Translations under genes and position numbers: made by a program
In this document: positions 55,131 through 64,000 of the stretch, piece after piece
Layout: each line of letters starts with the position of its first letter
Numbering within the stretch: the stretch's first letter is position 1
Notes under the pieces: generated by a model
The model's database searches: none
What the model saw: the letters and a program-made list of their open reading frames with translations, nothing else
Told to the model about the DNA's origin: nothing
Origin: an uncultured Erysipelotrichaceae bacterium
Lineage (GTDB): Bacteria; Bacillota_I; Bacilli_A; RF39; UBA660
Reading direction: 5' to 3'
Length of the DNA: 64,000 nucleotides
NCBI GenBank assembly: GCA_902764145.1
Contig: CACWUS010000004.1
Span: 1-64,000, forward strand

Positions 55131-56207
55131 ATGGCAAAGAATAAAAAGAATAAAGAAACTCTTAATGAAGAAAATAATAAAATTGAATTTTGTGATTTTA
55201 AACAATTTATGAAAACTTTAAAAGAAGTATCTTCAGAATCTTCTTCATTAAAAGAATTATGTGATGCTTTAGAAAGAGGAAATGATGATTTTACTTCTAG
55301 AATTGAAAATGCTAAATCATTTTTAAAAGAATGTAGACGTAATGTAGTTGCTGCATTTAGTAAATTAAATCATCATGATACTAGTCTCTTATATGATAAA
55401 TTAAAAGAATTAAATAATCGTGAACTATCATATAATATTAACTTTATTGCTAATGAGCATCAAAAAATGTTAAAAAAGAAATTATCAAATAGTAATATTA
55501 CAACTACAACAAATAAAGATGAAAATCACAAATCAAAAAAAGAAAAACAAGAAAACATTCCTACTGTTAAAATGAGTTCTGACTTTGTAAAAGGTTTAAG
55601 TGTAATAGATTATATTGATTATAATTTTGAAACTAATATTATTGAACGTTTTACTCAAGAAATGAAGAATATTGATACTGATAATTTATCTGAATATATT
55701 GAAAAAACTAATAGATTAATAGATAGGGTATTATTTGAAACTTATTTTAAGGATAAAGAATCTGTTGTTAGAGGAGTTAAAAATCATTTTGGATTAGAAT
55801 TTTCTATTATCAAAAGAGATGATGAAATATTAAATGAAATAATATCTGATGAGTTAAGATTTTATCAACAAAAAAGAATCGTTGATAAATTAGATAATAT
55901 GGATACAACATATTTAGGAACTTCTAAAAGAATTTCTAAAGATATAAATCCAAATAGTGATAATATAACAGTTACTTTTGAAGAATTATATACTTCAAGT
56001 ATTCCTCACTATGCATTCTTACAAAAAGAATTTGATAATAAGTTTATTATAAGAAGTGCTAGTCAAGAAGTTATTAAAGATGATTATGTAGCTAAACACT
56101 TAGCAGGTGCTTCATTCTTAGCTTTTCCTGCAAATGTATTAATTGCTAAAGATGAAAATGATGATTTTGTAGCTTATTCAAATCAAATTAATAGATTTAA
56201 ATTTTAG
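55131..56207 (+). CDS. Unrecognised cytosolic protein
   Basis: The 358-aa protein has no leader or membrane segment. The first half is charged and helical with a Lys/Asn/Glu-rich linker (about 115-140); the second half includes FETYFKDKESVVRGVKNHFG and a C-terminal beta part (VAKHLAGASFLAFPANVLIAKDEN). I do not recognise it. ATG 55131 with AGGAGTG upstream is the clear start; the frame from 55083 overlaps the promoter. It is a single gene. Confidence 0.55.
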   Translation: MAKNKKNKETLNEENNKIEFCDFKQFMKTLKEVSSESSSLKELCDALERGNDDFTSRIENAKSFLKECRRNVVAAFSKLNHHDTSLLYDKLKELNNRELSYNINFIANEHQKMLKKKLSNSNITTTTNKDENHKSKKEKQENIPTVKMSSDFVKGLSVIDYIDYNFETNIIERFTQEMKNIDTDNLSEYIEKTNRLIDRVLFETYFKDKESVVRGVKNHFGLEFSIIKRDDEILNEIISDELRFYQQKRIVDKLDNMDTTYLGTSKRISKDINPNSDNITVTFEELYTSSIPHYAFLQKEFDNKFIIRSASQEVIKDDYVAKHLAGASFLAFPANVLIAKDENDDFVAYSNQINRFKF

Positions 56208-56212
56208 TAATT

Positions 56213-56245
56213 AAAAAGGATATTTTTATTAAATATCCTTTTTAT
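56213..56245 (+). terminator. Bidirectional terminator
   Basis: AAAAAGGATATTT (56213-56225) pairs with AAATATCCTTTTT (56231-56243), T-rich on both strands, between converging genes. Confidence 0.8.
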
Positions 56246-57597
56246 TTTGCTTTTAATGCTTTATATATTTTCTTCCATAAATTACTTGAAGAATAATTAA
56301 GTATACCTACTTTATATACTTTAAGACCATATTTATAAAGTAATACGCATACTACAGCTAGTAAAAGTATTGATACTATTAGACCAACTATGGTTATTTC
56401 TCCTAATGTATACATTACAGGAGCTAATATTCCAGAAATAAATGGAACATATGCCATTACATTAATAAATGTTGAACCTCTAAATAATGATGCATATATA
56501 GCAAGGAAATAACCCAACATTAGAAATACCATTACTGGTGTTTGTATTTGATTATAATCTTCCATACTTGTTGTAATACTTGCTAGTATTCCTGTTAATA
56601 ATGAATAAGCAAGGAAACTAAGTAGTATTAATACTATAAATAGTGGAATTCCCATAACTAGTTTTGATGCTATATCACTTTGTAAGAATAAATTAATATA
56701 TTCATTTATTTTGCCAACGCTTTCTGGATTTGATGCTACCACATTATTTACAGAACTCATTAGTCCACCTGAAGTAAATACTCTGATAATTGATCCTATT
56801 AGTGCATAAAGTAATAATAATGCTCCTTGTACTATTGCAAAAACATTTGATGAAATTAATTTAGACATAAAGTGTACTTCTGGACTTACGCTAGAAATAA
56901 TGATTTCCATACTTCTTGAAGTCTTCTCTTCATTAATTTCAGCGCCTATCATTTGTACTATTAATACTATAAGTAAGAAGAATGGAATGATGAATACTAT
57001 TGTAACTATACTTCCTATTAGTTCCATGAATTCTTCATCTTCTTTAACATCTTCACTAAGTATTACTCTATTAACTTCAACACCTTTATATACTTCATCT
57101 AATGTACTTTGATCAATACTAGCTAGTTTTAATGCTGCATTTGCCTTAGTAGTATTTACAGCATTAAGTAAGTTTTGATATAAAACACCATCAATATATT
57201 CATAAGAAATAAATTCTACATCGAAGACTTTTTCAAAACTAACATCTTCTATTTCTTTAAAATATACAATAATATCTTTTGTTTCTTCTTTAGTAATATT
57301 TTCTTTTAATTCATCTAAAGTTTTATCAGTTTCAACCACTTCAGCGTTATAATTTTCAAGTACATCTAAATAACTATTTGACATTATATTTTTAAAATCA
57401 CTATATACACCAACTTCATCAACTACATATATTTTTACAAGTTCATTGAAGTCTCCACCAAAGAATTTGACAATTGAGTCTAAGTTTATTACGCCAATTA
57501 TTATTATACAAAGAATTAAATTAATTATTTTAAATGCTTTAGTATTAATTTTTTTCTTGATACTTTCTCTTGTTAAAAAACTAAATTTATTCTTCAT
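56242..57597 (-). CDS. natB: ABC-2 type exporter permease (NatB-like)
   Basis: The 451-aa membrane protein has one N-terminal helix, a large outer domain of about 150 residues and five or six C-terminal helices including EINEEKTSRSMEIIISSVSP, the ABC-2/NatB signature. With the ATPase encoded just upstream it forms an exporter; NatAB exports sodium, but other substrates are known. It overlaps natA by 11 nt; ATG 57597 follows AGGTGA. Confidence 0.8.
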   Translation of the reverse strand: MKNKFSFLTRESIKKKINTKAFKIINLILCIIIIGVINLDSIVKFFGGDFNELVKIYVVDEVGVYSDFKNIMSNSYLDVLENYNAEVVETDKTLDELKENITKEETKDIIVYFKEIEDVSFEKVFDVEFISYEYIDGVLYQNLLNAVNTTKANAALKLASIDQSTLDEVYKGVEVNRVILSEDVKEDEEFMELIGSIVTIVFIIPFFLLIVLIVQMIGAEINEEKTSRSMEIIISSVSPEVHFMSKLISSNVFAIVQGALLLLYALIGSIIRVFTSGGLMSSVNNVVASNPESVGKINEYINLFLQSDIASKLVMGIPLFIVLILLSFLAYSLLTGILASITTSMEDYNQIQTPVMVFLMLGYFLAIYASLFRGSTFINVMAYVPFISGILAPVMYTLGEITIVGLIVSILLLAVVCVLLYKYGLKVYKVGILNYSSSNLWKKIYKALKAK

Positions 57598-58486
57598 ATG
57601 ATTCACCTACTTTATCTATAAATATTTCATTAAGTGTTGGTTCTTCAACAACAAACTTAGTTACAGAGTCACATTTAGATAGTTTTTTAAATATACTACT
57701 AACATATTTAATATCTTCTATTTTAATGGTATATTCATCTTTATTCTTTTCTAAACTTACTACTCCTTTAGTTTTCTTAATTTCTTCTTCATCTAAATCA
57801 GCTATTACTTTAATATTTTTACGTCTATAATCCGATTTTATCTTAGCTAGTTTTCCTTCAAGAACTACAGAACCTTTTACTAAAATAATCAATGAATCAC
57901 AAAAATATTCTATATGTTCCATCATATGTGATGAAAATATAATAATTGTTTTTTCTTTTTTTAGTCTTAATATTACTTTCTTAAATAATTCTACATTTAT
58001 TGGATCAAGACCGCTAAATGGTTCATCTAGTATTAATAATGTTGGTTTATGAATGACGCTTAATATAAATTGTATTTTTTGTTGATTACCTTTAGATAAT
58101 TCTTTAATTTTTTTATTTTTATACTCTTCAATATTAAATTCTTTTAAATATTCATCTAATCTTTTTTCTACTTCTCTTTCACTTAGACCTTTAAGCACAC
58201 CGTAATATATTGCTTGTTCTAATACAGTTTTTGTCGGTAACAAACTTCTTTCTTCTGTTAAAAACCCTATTTGATCAGTGACACTATAATCTATTTTTTT
58301 ACCATCTAATGTAATATTACCTTCTGTTATATCAAGAAGTCCCATAATCATTCTAAATGTTGTTGTTTTCCCAGCACCATTTACTCCTAGAAGTCCAAAT
58401 ATTTCCCCTTCTTTAATTTCAAATGATACATCATTTACTGCTCTAAAATTTTCATAATATTTTGTTACATGTTCAACTTTTAACAT
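57587..58486 (-). CDS. natA: ABC exporter ATPase (NatA-like)
   Basis: The 299-aa ATPase shows Walker A LGVNGAGKTT (33-42), signature LSKGNQQKIQ, Walker B LLILDEPFSGLDP and the switch His in IIFSSHMMEH. A C-terminal domain typical of NatA/DrrA ATPases follows. It overlaps pduL by 7 nt and its partner permease by 11 nt, giving a three-gene string pduL-natA-natB. Confidence 0.9.
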   Translation of the reverse strand: MLKVEHVTKYYENFRAVNDVSFEIKEGEIFGLLGVNGAGKTTTFRMIMGLLDITEGNITLDGKKIDYSVTDQIGFLTEERSLLPTKTVLEQAIYYGVLKGLSEREVEKRLDEYLKEFNIEEYKNKKIKELSKGNQQKIQFILSVIHKPTLLILDEPFSGLDPINVELFKKVILRLKKEKTIIIFSSHMMEHIEYFCDSLIILVKGSVVLEGKLAKIKSDYRRKNIKVIADLDEEEIKKTKGVVSLEKNKDEYTIKIEDIKYVSSIFKKLSKCDSVTKFVVEEPTLNEIFIDKVGESYEE

Positions 58487-59037
58487 ATTTTCACACTCAT
58501 TCCCGTTTCTATTCCAAGCTTTTCTGCTTCATCTTTATTCATATGAAGTTCTAATTTACAAGTTTCATCTGACTTTATATGAACATCTCCTAATACTACT
58601 CCATTTTCATATTCAACTGTAACAGTATCTCCTTTATTTACATTAAATGTAATCAAATCTTCTGCACTCATATGTATATGTCTATCTGCTACAATAGTAC
58701 TTTCTACTGCATGATATCTTCCATTAGGTCCTATTATATCTACTGTTTCGCTACCAGATAGGTCTCCACTAGTTCTAATCGGAGCATTAATGCCAAAAAA
58801 TTCATTGTCTTTTTCTAATAGTTCAACTTGTGTATATTTTCTACAAGGTCCAATTATTCTAATATGTTCTAGAGTCTTACCATTTTTTTCTATTGTAACA
58901 GTTTCTTCACATGCAAATTGTCCTATTTGAACTAAATCACGTTTATTAGTAAGTTCATAGTTTTTACCAAATAATACTTCTAATGCTTGTTTAGTTAAAT
59001 GAACATGATGGTTAGAAACACCTACTTTAATATCCAT
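58480..59037 (-). CDS. pduL: Phosphate propanoyltransferase PduL-like
   Basis: The 185-aa protein carries the PduL repeats with metal-binding His: VSNHHVHLTKQ and ADRHIHMSAEDL, plus GPCRKYTQVEL and GPNGRYHAVEST. PduL moves acyl groups between CoA and phosphate, as in acetate or propionate formation. There is no shell-targeting N-terminal extension, so it is probably the housekeeping acetyl-phosphate enzyme rather than a microcompartment part. Confidence 0.9.
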   Translation of the reverse strand: MDIKVGVSNHHVHLTKQALEVLFGKNYELTNKRDLVQIGQFACEETVTIEKNGKTLEHIRIIGPCRKYTQVELLEKDNEFFGINAPIRTSGDLSGSETVDIIGPNGRYHAVESTIVADRHIHMSAEDLITFNVNKGDTVTVEYENGVVLGDVHIKSDETCKLELHMNKDEAEKLGIETGMSVKIC

Positions 59038-59153
59038 AAATCCTCCTATTATCTAGTAATATTATAATATATTTGTATTAAAAATAAAACACACTTATAG
59101 TTGATTATCACATTTTTTCACTTAATTCATTTAATAATATAGAGGTGAATAAT

Positions 59154-59489
59154 ATGAATGGAAGTTACTATAAATCTCCAGTTTTTATTAATGATTTAGA
59201 AAGAGATACATATAAACCACAGAATGATAATTATTATAGTCCTAACTATAATTCAGAACAAAGTTATATTGAAAATATATTAAGAAATAATATAGGTAAA
59301 AAAGTAAGAGTTCATGCATCTTTTAGTGATTCTAATGAATGGAGAGATAGAGTATTTAGTGGAATAATAGAGCATGCTGGTAGAGATAACTTAGTTATAA
59401 ATGATATTGATAATGGTAAATATTATTTAATATTGATGATTTATTTAGATTTTGTTGAGTTTAATGAAGAAATTACATATGCTAAATAA
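59154..59489 (+). CDS. gerQ: GerQ-like spore coat family protein
   Basis: The 111-aa protein has a variable Tyr/Asn-rich start and a C-terminal domain SYIENILRNNIGKKVRV...WRDRVFSGIIEHAGRDNLVI...GKYYLILMIYLDFVEFNEEI that matches GerQ along its length. In Bacillus GerQ is a coat protein crosslinked by transglutaminase and needed for germination. ATG 59154 with GAGGTG upstream is chosen over GTG 59145. Its presence hints at sporulation or a retained coat protein with another role. Confidence 0.8.
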   Translation: MNGSYYKSPVFINDLERDTYKPQNDNYYSPNYNSEQSYIENILRNNIGKKVRVHASFSDSNEWRDRVFSGIIEHAGRDNLVINDIDNGKYYLILMIYLDFVEFNEEITYAK

Positions 59490-59513
59490 CTTTAAAAATT
59501 TTAATTTTTTTGA

Positions 59514-59519
59514 TATAAT
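59514..59519 (+). promoter_or_regulatory. Extended -10 of the LemA-like gene
   Basis: TGATATAAT, 17 nt before the start codon, without a clear -35. Confidence 0.4.
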
Positions 59520-59535
59520 TAGTTAAGGTGATAAC

Positions 59536-60093
59536 ATGACTAAAACAAACATAGTATTACTGGTTATTGAAATAATTTTAGTTTTTGTGTTTTTATGTTT
59601 AATATTGTATAGATATTCTAAGGAAAAATTAGATAATAATTTAAGAAAGTTAAATGATTCTGAAGAAGATTGTATAAATTGTTTAAAAAGTAAGTATGAT
59701 ATGTTACTTGAAATGATAAAGATTATTGAAACTAAATATAAAGTTGAAAGTAAAGCATTTGATGAAGCTAAAAAAGTTACAATAGATTCAGTAAATTCAT
59801 TTAAAAATGAAAAATTATTAAATAAATGTTATAAAGAAATAATTCAAGTAAAAGAAGACAATAAAAAGATAAAAGAAACTAAAAATTTCAAAGAATTAAT
59901 AACTAATTATAATCAAAATGAATTAAAAATAATATCAACTAGAACATATCATAATAAATATACATTAATATATAATAATTTAATAAAGAAATTTCCATAT
60001 AATATAATATCTAAATTTAAAAAATATAAGATTAAAACTCTTATAGATGGAAAAGAAATAAATAATAACTTTAATAATGATTTAGAAGTGTAA
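59536..60093 (+). CDS. LemA-like membrane protein
   Basis: The 185-aa protein has an N-terminal membrane helix (about residues 6-26), long helices and a late segment RTYHNKYTLIYNNLIKKFPYNIIS that matches the LemA pattern (YN..v..yN..i..fP). LemA proteins are membrane helical bundles of unclear function. AAGGTGA precedes ATG. Confidence 0.65.
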   Translation: MTKTNIVLLVIEIILVFVFLCLILYRYSKEKLDNNLRKLNDSEEDCINCLKSKYDMLLEMIKIIETKYKVESKAFDEAKKVTIDSVNSFKNEKLLNKCYKEIIQVKEDNKKIKETKNFKELITNYNQNELKIISTRTYHNKYTLIYNNLIKKFPYNIISKFKKYKIKTLIDGKEINNNFNNDLEV

Positions 60094-60123
60094 AACACTT
60101 CTTTTTAAATCGAAAGGATAACT

Positions 60124-61002
60124 ATGCCAAACTATAAAACTCATTCAATTCATTCAGATAAAGTTTTTCCATATATAAATAAAAGAATATATATTGATAA
60201 AGAAAAACTAAAAATTTTTTCATTTGGGCCAGATCCTCTAGTTTTTAGTGATGTTAAAACATTTAATCTTCAACATAATAAAAACTCTAAATTGTTTTTT
60301 GAGTGTCTTATTAAAACAATTAGACTATGCAAATATCAATATAATGATGAAATTATCGCTTTTTTATATGGTCAATTAGAACATTTCATATTAGATTCAA
60401 CATTTCATCCTTATATTTTTTATACTACTTCTGGAATGCAAAGAAAATATTTAACAGATCAACATTTAAACTTTGAATTATGGCTAGATGATTATTTTAT
60501 CCAAAAATATAATATTCAAGATAAAAATTATTATAAAAAATTTAGTGCTAGTATGGAATTAAAATCTCTAGTAGATTATGTATATAAAAGTGTATATAAT
60601 TGCTATTATGCTAGAAGAAAATATGAATTTGGAACAGATATTTTATTACTATTCGAAAATACAAGGATTAATGATAAAGTAATACCAGAAATATCTAAAA
60701 AATTAGGTATTGGTGATATTTCTTATAATGAAATCGAGAGAATTTATCCTTTTTTAAATAAAGATAGAGATGTATGGTATAATCCTTTTTCACTTGAAGA
60801 TTATCATGAATCTATAAATGAAATATGGAATAAATCAGTAGAATTATATTTAGAAGTTATTGAAGATGTTAATGCATATCTTTATGATAATAAGGAATTA
60901 AAAAGCAGTATCTTAGATAAAGATTTATCATATGATACTGGCTTACCTTCAGATATACCAAAAAAATTACTTGTATCAAAAAGAATTAGTAAGGAAGTTT
61001 AA
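60124..61002 (+). CDS. Zinc-dependent phospholipase C-like protein
   Basis: The 292-aa protein has spaced His and Asp of the bacterial zinc-dependent phospholipase C family: YKTHSIHSDKV at the start, SFGPDPLVFSD, AFLYGQLEHFILDSTFHPYIFY and LNFELWLDDYF. There is no leader, so it is probably cytosolic, as is common for this group of family members whose substrate is unknown. It overlaps ung at the 3' ends. Confidence 0.7.
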   Translation: MPNYKTHSIHSDKVFPYINKRIYIDKEKLKIFSFGPDPLVFSDVKTFNLQHNKNSKLFFECLIKTIRLCKYQYNDEIIAFLYGQLEHFILDSTFHPYIFYTTSGMQRKYLTDQHLNFELWLDDYFIQKYNIQDKNYYKKFSASMELKSLVDYVYKSVYNCYYARRKYEFGTDILLLFENTRINDKVIPEISKKLGIGDISYNEIERIYPFLNKDRDVWYNPFSLEDYHESINEIWNKSVELYLEVIEDVNAYLYDNKELKSSILDKDLSYDTGLPSDIPKKLLVSKRISKEV

Positions 61003-61651
61003 AATTAACTTCTTTTATATTATTCTTTTTTAAAAATTCATTTGCTTTTGAAAATGGTTTACTTCCAAAAAAACCATTCCTAGCAGAAAATGGACTTGGA
61101 TGAGGACTTTCAATTATTAAATGTTTAGGATTTGTTATATATTTTTTCTTTTCTCTTGCAAAATTACCCCATAATATAAAAACTACTGGTTCTTCTTTTA
61201 AATTCAATAATTTTATTATATGATCTGTAAGCAGTTGCCATCCTAAGTCTTTATGAGAAGCTGGTTCATCTTTTCTAACACTAAGTACACTATTTAATAA
61301 AAGCACTCCTTCTTTTGCCCATGGTGTTAAATCACCATACTTACTTGGTTCTATTTTTAAATTATCATATAGTTCTTTATAAATATTTTGTAAACTTGGA
61401 GGTATTTTTACCCCTTTTTGTACACTAAATGAAAGCCCATGAGCTTCTCCTTCTCCGTGGTAAGGATCTTGTCCTAAAATTACTATTTTAGTATTTTTAT
61501 ATGAAGTATTTTTTAATGCATTAAAAATATTATCATAACTAGGATAACATATATGAGTATCATATTCTTTCTTAACATTAGACATGAATTTTTTAAATCC
61601 CTCACTATTCCACACACTCTTTAAAACAATATCCCAATCATTACCTATCAT
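60986..61651 (-). CDS. ung: Uracil-DNA glycosylase
   Basis: The 221-aa enzyme removes uracil from DNA in base excision repair. It shows GQDPYHGEGEAHGLSF (catalytic Asp62), LLLNSVLSV, and ESPHPSPFSAR with His184. Length and motifs are standard. It follows the transporter gene by 3 nt, in the same frame, separated only by TGA. Confidence 0.98.
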   Translation of the reverse strand: MIGNDWDIVLKSVWNSEGFKKFMSNVKKEYDTHICYPSYDNIFNALKNTSYKNTKIVILGQDPYHGEGEAHGLSFSVQKGVKIPPSLQNIYKELYDNLKIEPSKYGDLTPWAKEGVLLLNSVLSVRKDEPASHKDLGWQLLTDHIIKLLNLKEEPVVFILWGNFAREKKKYITNPKHLIIESPHPSPFSARNGFFGSKPFSKANEFLKKNNIKEVNFKLPY

Positions 61652-61654
61652 ATG

Positions 61655-62827
61655 TCACTTCCTCATTAATTTTATTATACAATAAGAATTAATGATAATC
61701 ATAACAAATATTAAATAATCTGTATATTTCCATAAATAAGAATTGTTAATAAATATTGAAGAAACAACTACTATTAAAAAAATAACACTACAAATGTTAG
61801 TAATTTGTTTATTATTAAAAATATAGTTTATATTACTTTTTAATATATAATATCCACTAAGTATTGTAGTAAGAGCAAACAATACTAGAATTATAAAAAG
61901 AATATAAACACTAGTACTACCACCTATATAATAAAACATTCTTGTAATAAGCAAATTATAATCATTTACTATATTATTGTTATATTTATATATTAATATT
62001 ATAGATGTAATTAATAAAGTATTCATTAACGTTATAAAGTATATACTAAATAATTGATATCTTATAGATACATCAATATTATTTTTATCACTTCCAGATG
62101 CAATACTAGTAGTACCAATTAATATTTCATTCATAAATATACTTCTAAGTGTTCCAATTACAAAACCACTCATAATAGATTTAAATGTTAGTAAATTGTT
62201 AAATTCTATTTTAAAGCTTGATATAAGATCATTAAAATGATTTATTATCCCAAATAAACATACAAAAATGAATAGTACTATTTTAAATGGTACTAATATA
62301 TTCATTATTCTTTTAACTTCATCTACTGAGAGATTAATTGTTGCTAACAAAATCACAAAAACTAAAATTATTATATACGCATTGTTAATATTATGTATAT
62401 TTTTTAACACATTTGATATTGTATTAACTTGAATCATTTGAAATAAAAATGAGTATAGAATTATAATAACAACTAATGATATAACAGATAAATATTTATT
62501 ATTTAACCCATATCTAATTATAAAATATGGACCACTTATATTATCTTTTTTATATTTATTTCCATAATATGCTTCATAATATGTTAATGATGTGGTAATA
62601 AAAGAAAATATAATAATCCATATAACAGATGAAAAACCACCAATTATTATAGAAGAAGTAGTTCCAATAATACTACCTACTCCAATTTTAGTACCAAGAG
62701 ATAAGAATAATGCACTTTTATCTTTTTTTATTAACTCTTTTATATTTAATCTATAATTTTTAAATTTTAATTTGAAACTCAAATATATAGAATAAATAAT
62801 CATAAATAGTATTAATAATATCCACAT
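61655..62827 (-). CDS. AGCS-like sodium:amino acid symporter
   Basis: The 390-aa membrane protein has about ten helices and AGCS-like motifs SLGTKIGVGSIIGTTSSII near the start and GTLRSIFMNEILIGTTSIA in place of GxxRGxFSNEAGxGS. It should carry alanine, glycine or related amino acids with sodium. It is shorter and more diverged than AlsT. No ribosome site is visible before ATG 62827, which follows a terminator by about 15 nt. Confidence 0.65.
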   Translation of the reverse strand: MWILLILFMIIYSIYLSFKLKFKNYRLNIKELIKKDKSALFLSLGTKIGVGSIIGTTSSIIIGGFSSVIWIIIFSFITTSLTYYEAYYGNKYKKDNISGPYFIIRYGLNNKYLSVISLVVIIILYSFLFQMIQVNTISNVLKNIHNINNAYIIILVFVILLATINLSVDEVKRIMNILVPFKIVLFIFVCLFGIINHFNDLISSFKIEFNNLLTFKSIMSGFVIGTLRSIFMNEILIGTTSIASGSDKNNIDVSIRYQLFSIYFITLMNTLLITSIILIYKYNNNIVNDYNLLITRMFYYIGGSTSVYILFIILVLFALTTILSGYYILKSNINYIFNNKQITNICSVIFLIVVVSSIFINNSYLWKYTDYLIFVMIIINSYCIIKLMRK

Positions 62828-62841
62828 ACTAAATAATATAA

Positions 62842-62868
62842 AAAGCTATCATTATTTATGATAGCTTT
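62842..62868 (-). terminator. Intrinsic terminator at the rlmH stop
   Basis: AAAGCTATCAT (62842-62852) pairs with ATGATAGCTTT (62858-62868); TTTTTATATT follows on the minus strand. The rlmH stop codon is in the hairpin. Confidence 0.75.
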
Positions 62869-63289
62869 CATTATTTAATATTTTAAATGACCTATATATT
62901 TGTTCTAATAGTATTCCTCTAAATAGTCCATGTGGAAATGTCATATCAGAAATACTAATTCTTTTATTAACAAATCTTTTAACTTCATCATTAACTCCAT
63001 TAGAGCCACCGATTATAAATGATATATTTCCATATCCATTTAAAAATACATCATTAATTAAAGAGGATAACTCAATAGAATTCAACTTTTCTCCTTTTAT
63101 ATCCATATAAATATTATAATCTTTTGAATTTAATACTTTTAATATCTCATTAGATTCAGTATTTATATCATTATCTTTAAGTTCAATAATATCTATTTTA
63201 TGATATTTAGAAATTCTTAATTTATAATCATTAATTAAATCACTTAAATATTTTTCTTTTATTTTACCAACACATATTATTTTAATCAT
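62852..63289 (-). CDS. rlmH: 23S rRNA (pseudouridine1915-N3)-methyltransferase
   Basis: The 145-aa SPOUT methyltransferase has IKIICVGKIKEKYL at the start, FIIGGSNGVNDEVK (SAM knot) and DMTFPHGLFRGILLEQIYRSFKI at the end, as in RlmH/YbeA. It methylates pseudouridine 1915 of helix 69. Its ATG overlaps the stop of the M23 gene by one base (TAATG). Confidence 0.95.
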   Translation of the reverse strand: MIKIICVGKIKEKYLSDLINDYKLRISKYHKIDIIELKDNDINTESNEILKVLNSKDYNIYMDIKGEKLNSIELSSLINDVFLNGYGNISFIIGGSNGVNDEVKRFVNKRISISDMTFPHGLFRGILLEQIYRSFKILNNESYHK

Positions 63290-64000
63290 TATTTGTATAA
63301 TGTAAGTGGATTAATAGTACTTCCATCTTTTTTAACAGTTAAATGTAGATGCTTACCTGTACAAGAACCAGTACATCCCATAATACCTATTAATTGTCCT
63401 TTATCCACTCTATCTCCTACTTTAACAATTGTTTTTGATAAATGCATATATGTAGATGTATAACCATTTTCATGATTAATAACAATGTTAATACCTGCAC
63501 CACCACTACTCCATCCAGCATGAGTAACTTTACCACTTTGAATAGCAAATATATTATTAGATGCTGTTCCAGTAATATCAGTTCCATTATGTAAGTGAGC
63601 TGTTTTTCTAATTGGGTGAATACGATAACCATAATGAGATGAAATCTTAAATGGTTTTACTGTTGGCCAAGCCCAATATGTTGTATTTCCATAATAAATA
63701 ACATTCTTAGCTCCATATACCATTATTCTATCAACAGCTTCTCTTATTACTTCATTTTCAACTTGTGCTGTATTAACTATAGAGTTATTTATTTGTTTTG
63801 TTGCAAATGTAACTTTAGATAATCCATTAGATCCTTGTTGTTTAACATAAGATTGATCAGAATTAATAGTTTTATCATATATTACTTTAGTTTCATATTT
63901 TACTGTTTGATATTCTGTTTCGAATGATTCAATTACTATATCAGATAATGGATCAACATGAGCAACTGTTACCTCTTGCCCAACTGCAAGTAATGCATTT
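63289..64000 (-). CDS. G5-M23 cell wall endopeptidase (N-terminus outside window)
   Basis: The frame is open from the window edge to the stop at 63289; the ATG at 63723 is internal. The upstream part (63724-64000) encodes a G5-like domain: ESFETEYQTVKYETKVIYD, then VKQQGSNGLSKVTF. The C-terminal M23 domain shows SSHYGYRIHPI, HNGTDI (His and Asp metal ligands), YMHLS and GKHLHLTV. It cleaves peptide bridges of peptidoglycan, outside the membrane. Leader and any LysM or coiled coil would lie beyond 64000. Confidence 0.85.
   Translation of the reverse strand, partial: NALLAVGQEVTVAHVDPLSDIVIESFETEYQTVKYETKVIYDKTINSDQSYVKQQGSNGLSKVTFATKQINNSIVNTAQVENEVIREAVDRIMVYGAKNVIYYGNTTYWAWPTVKPFKISSHYGYRIHPIRKTAHLHNGTDITGTASNNIFAIQSGKVTHAGWSSGGAGINIVINHENGYTSTYMHLSKTIVKVGDRVDKGQLIGIMGCTGSCTGKHLHLTVKKDGSTINPLTLYK

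Noticed and set aside
63417-63632. Second frame (71 aa) inside the M23 domain
   Set aside because: Hydrophobic shadow of the M23 coding sequence in another frame; no start signals.

Overview
The window is a very AT-rich stretch of a low-GC Gram-positive chromosome. The genes point to an uncultured Bacilli-type bacterium, perhaps of the RF39/Erysipelotrichia-like gut lineages; this is inferred from gene content because there is no rRNA. The supporting genes are SipW-type signal peptidases with TasA/camelysin-like substrates, a GerQ-like protein, PduL, RlmH, and a G5-M23 hydrolase. UGA acts as a stop codon: Trp is written TGG throughout, and several intact genes end in TGA, including one whose TGA is all that separates a transporter from ung in the same frame. 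No tRNA, rRNA or CRISPR array was seen.

Region 1 (1-21640, almost all minus strand) is a large cell-surface export locus. It encodes two apparently active ER-type (Ser/His) signal peptidases, a third paralogue that has lost the catalytic Ser and His, six short membrane-leader proteins resembling SipW substrates, a membrane-tethered McrB-like AAA+ ATPase with a DUF2357/McrC-like partner, two unrecognised soluble proteins, a 33-aa overlapping gene, and a 3140-aa repeat protein with a beta-solenoid core. Promoters at 21.7, 19.67, 8.56 and 6.0 kb and a terminator at 19.7 kb divide it into transcription units. I consider this the best candidate for an undescribed system.

Region 2 (21798-35611) is mostly envelope functions: two Pro/Val-rich single-pass surface proteins (one with a zinc ribbon), an NCS2 purine permease, a CHAP amidase, lipoproteins, an LXG-like coiled-coil/hydrolase-like pair, a MscS channel, and two different hydrolases (a GH73 glucosaminidase and an alpha/beta esterase) built on the same two-helix membrane module.

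Region 3 (about 35660-53630) is a defence island. It holds a trypsin-like protein without a leader, an HTH gene, an SSB-like gene broken by an in-frame UGA, a 907-aa membrane protein with a small membrane partner, a type I restriction system (hsdM-hsdS-hsdR) whose HsdS carries four 12-bp repeats, a DUF2075 remnant also broken by a UGA, a DUF4238 protein, a membrane protein, a PrrC/RloC-like ATPase with an Arg-Glu-His nuclease triad, and an AbiTii plus HEPN-like pair. Two of these genes share a short leader: extended -10, then a terminator hairpin with an almost identical 15-nt loop, then the ribosome site. The island ends in a 272-bp element with 26-bp perfect inverted repeats.

Region 4 (53699-64000) returns to core genes: a HAD nucleotidase, a kinase-fold protein, an ABC exporter (natAB-like), pduL, gerQ-like, a LemA-like protein, a zinc phospholipase-like protein, ung, an AGCS-like transporter, rlmH, and a G5-M23 endopeptidase cut by the window edge.
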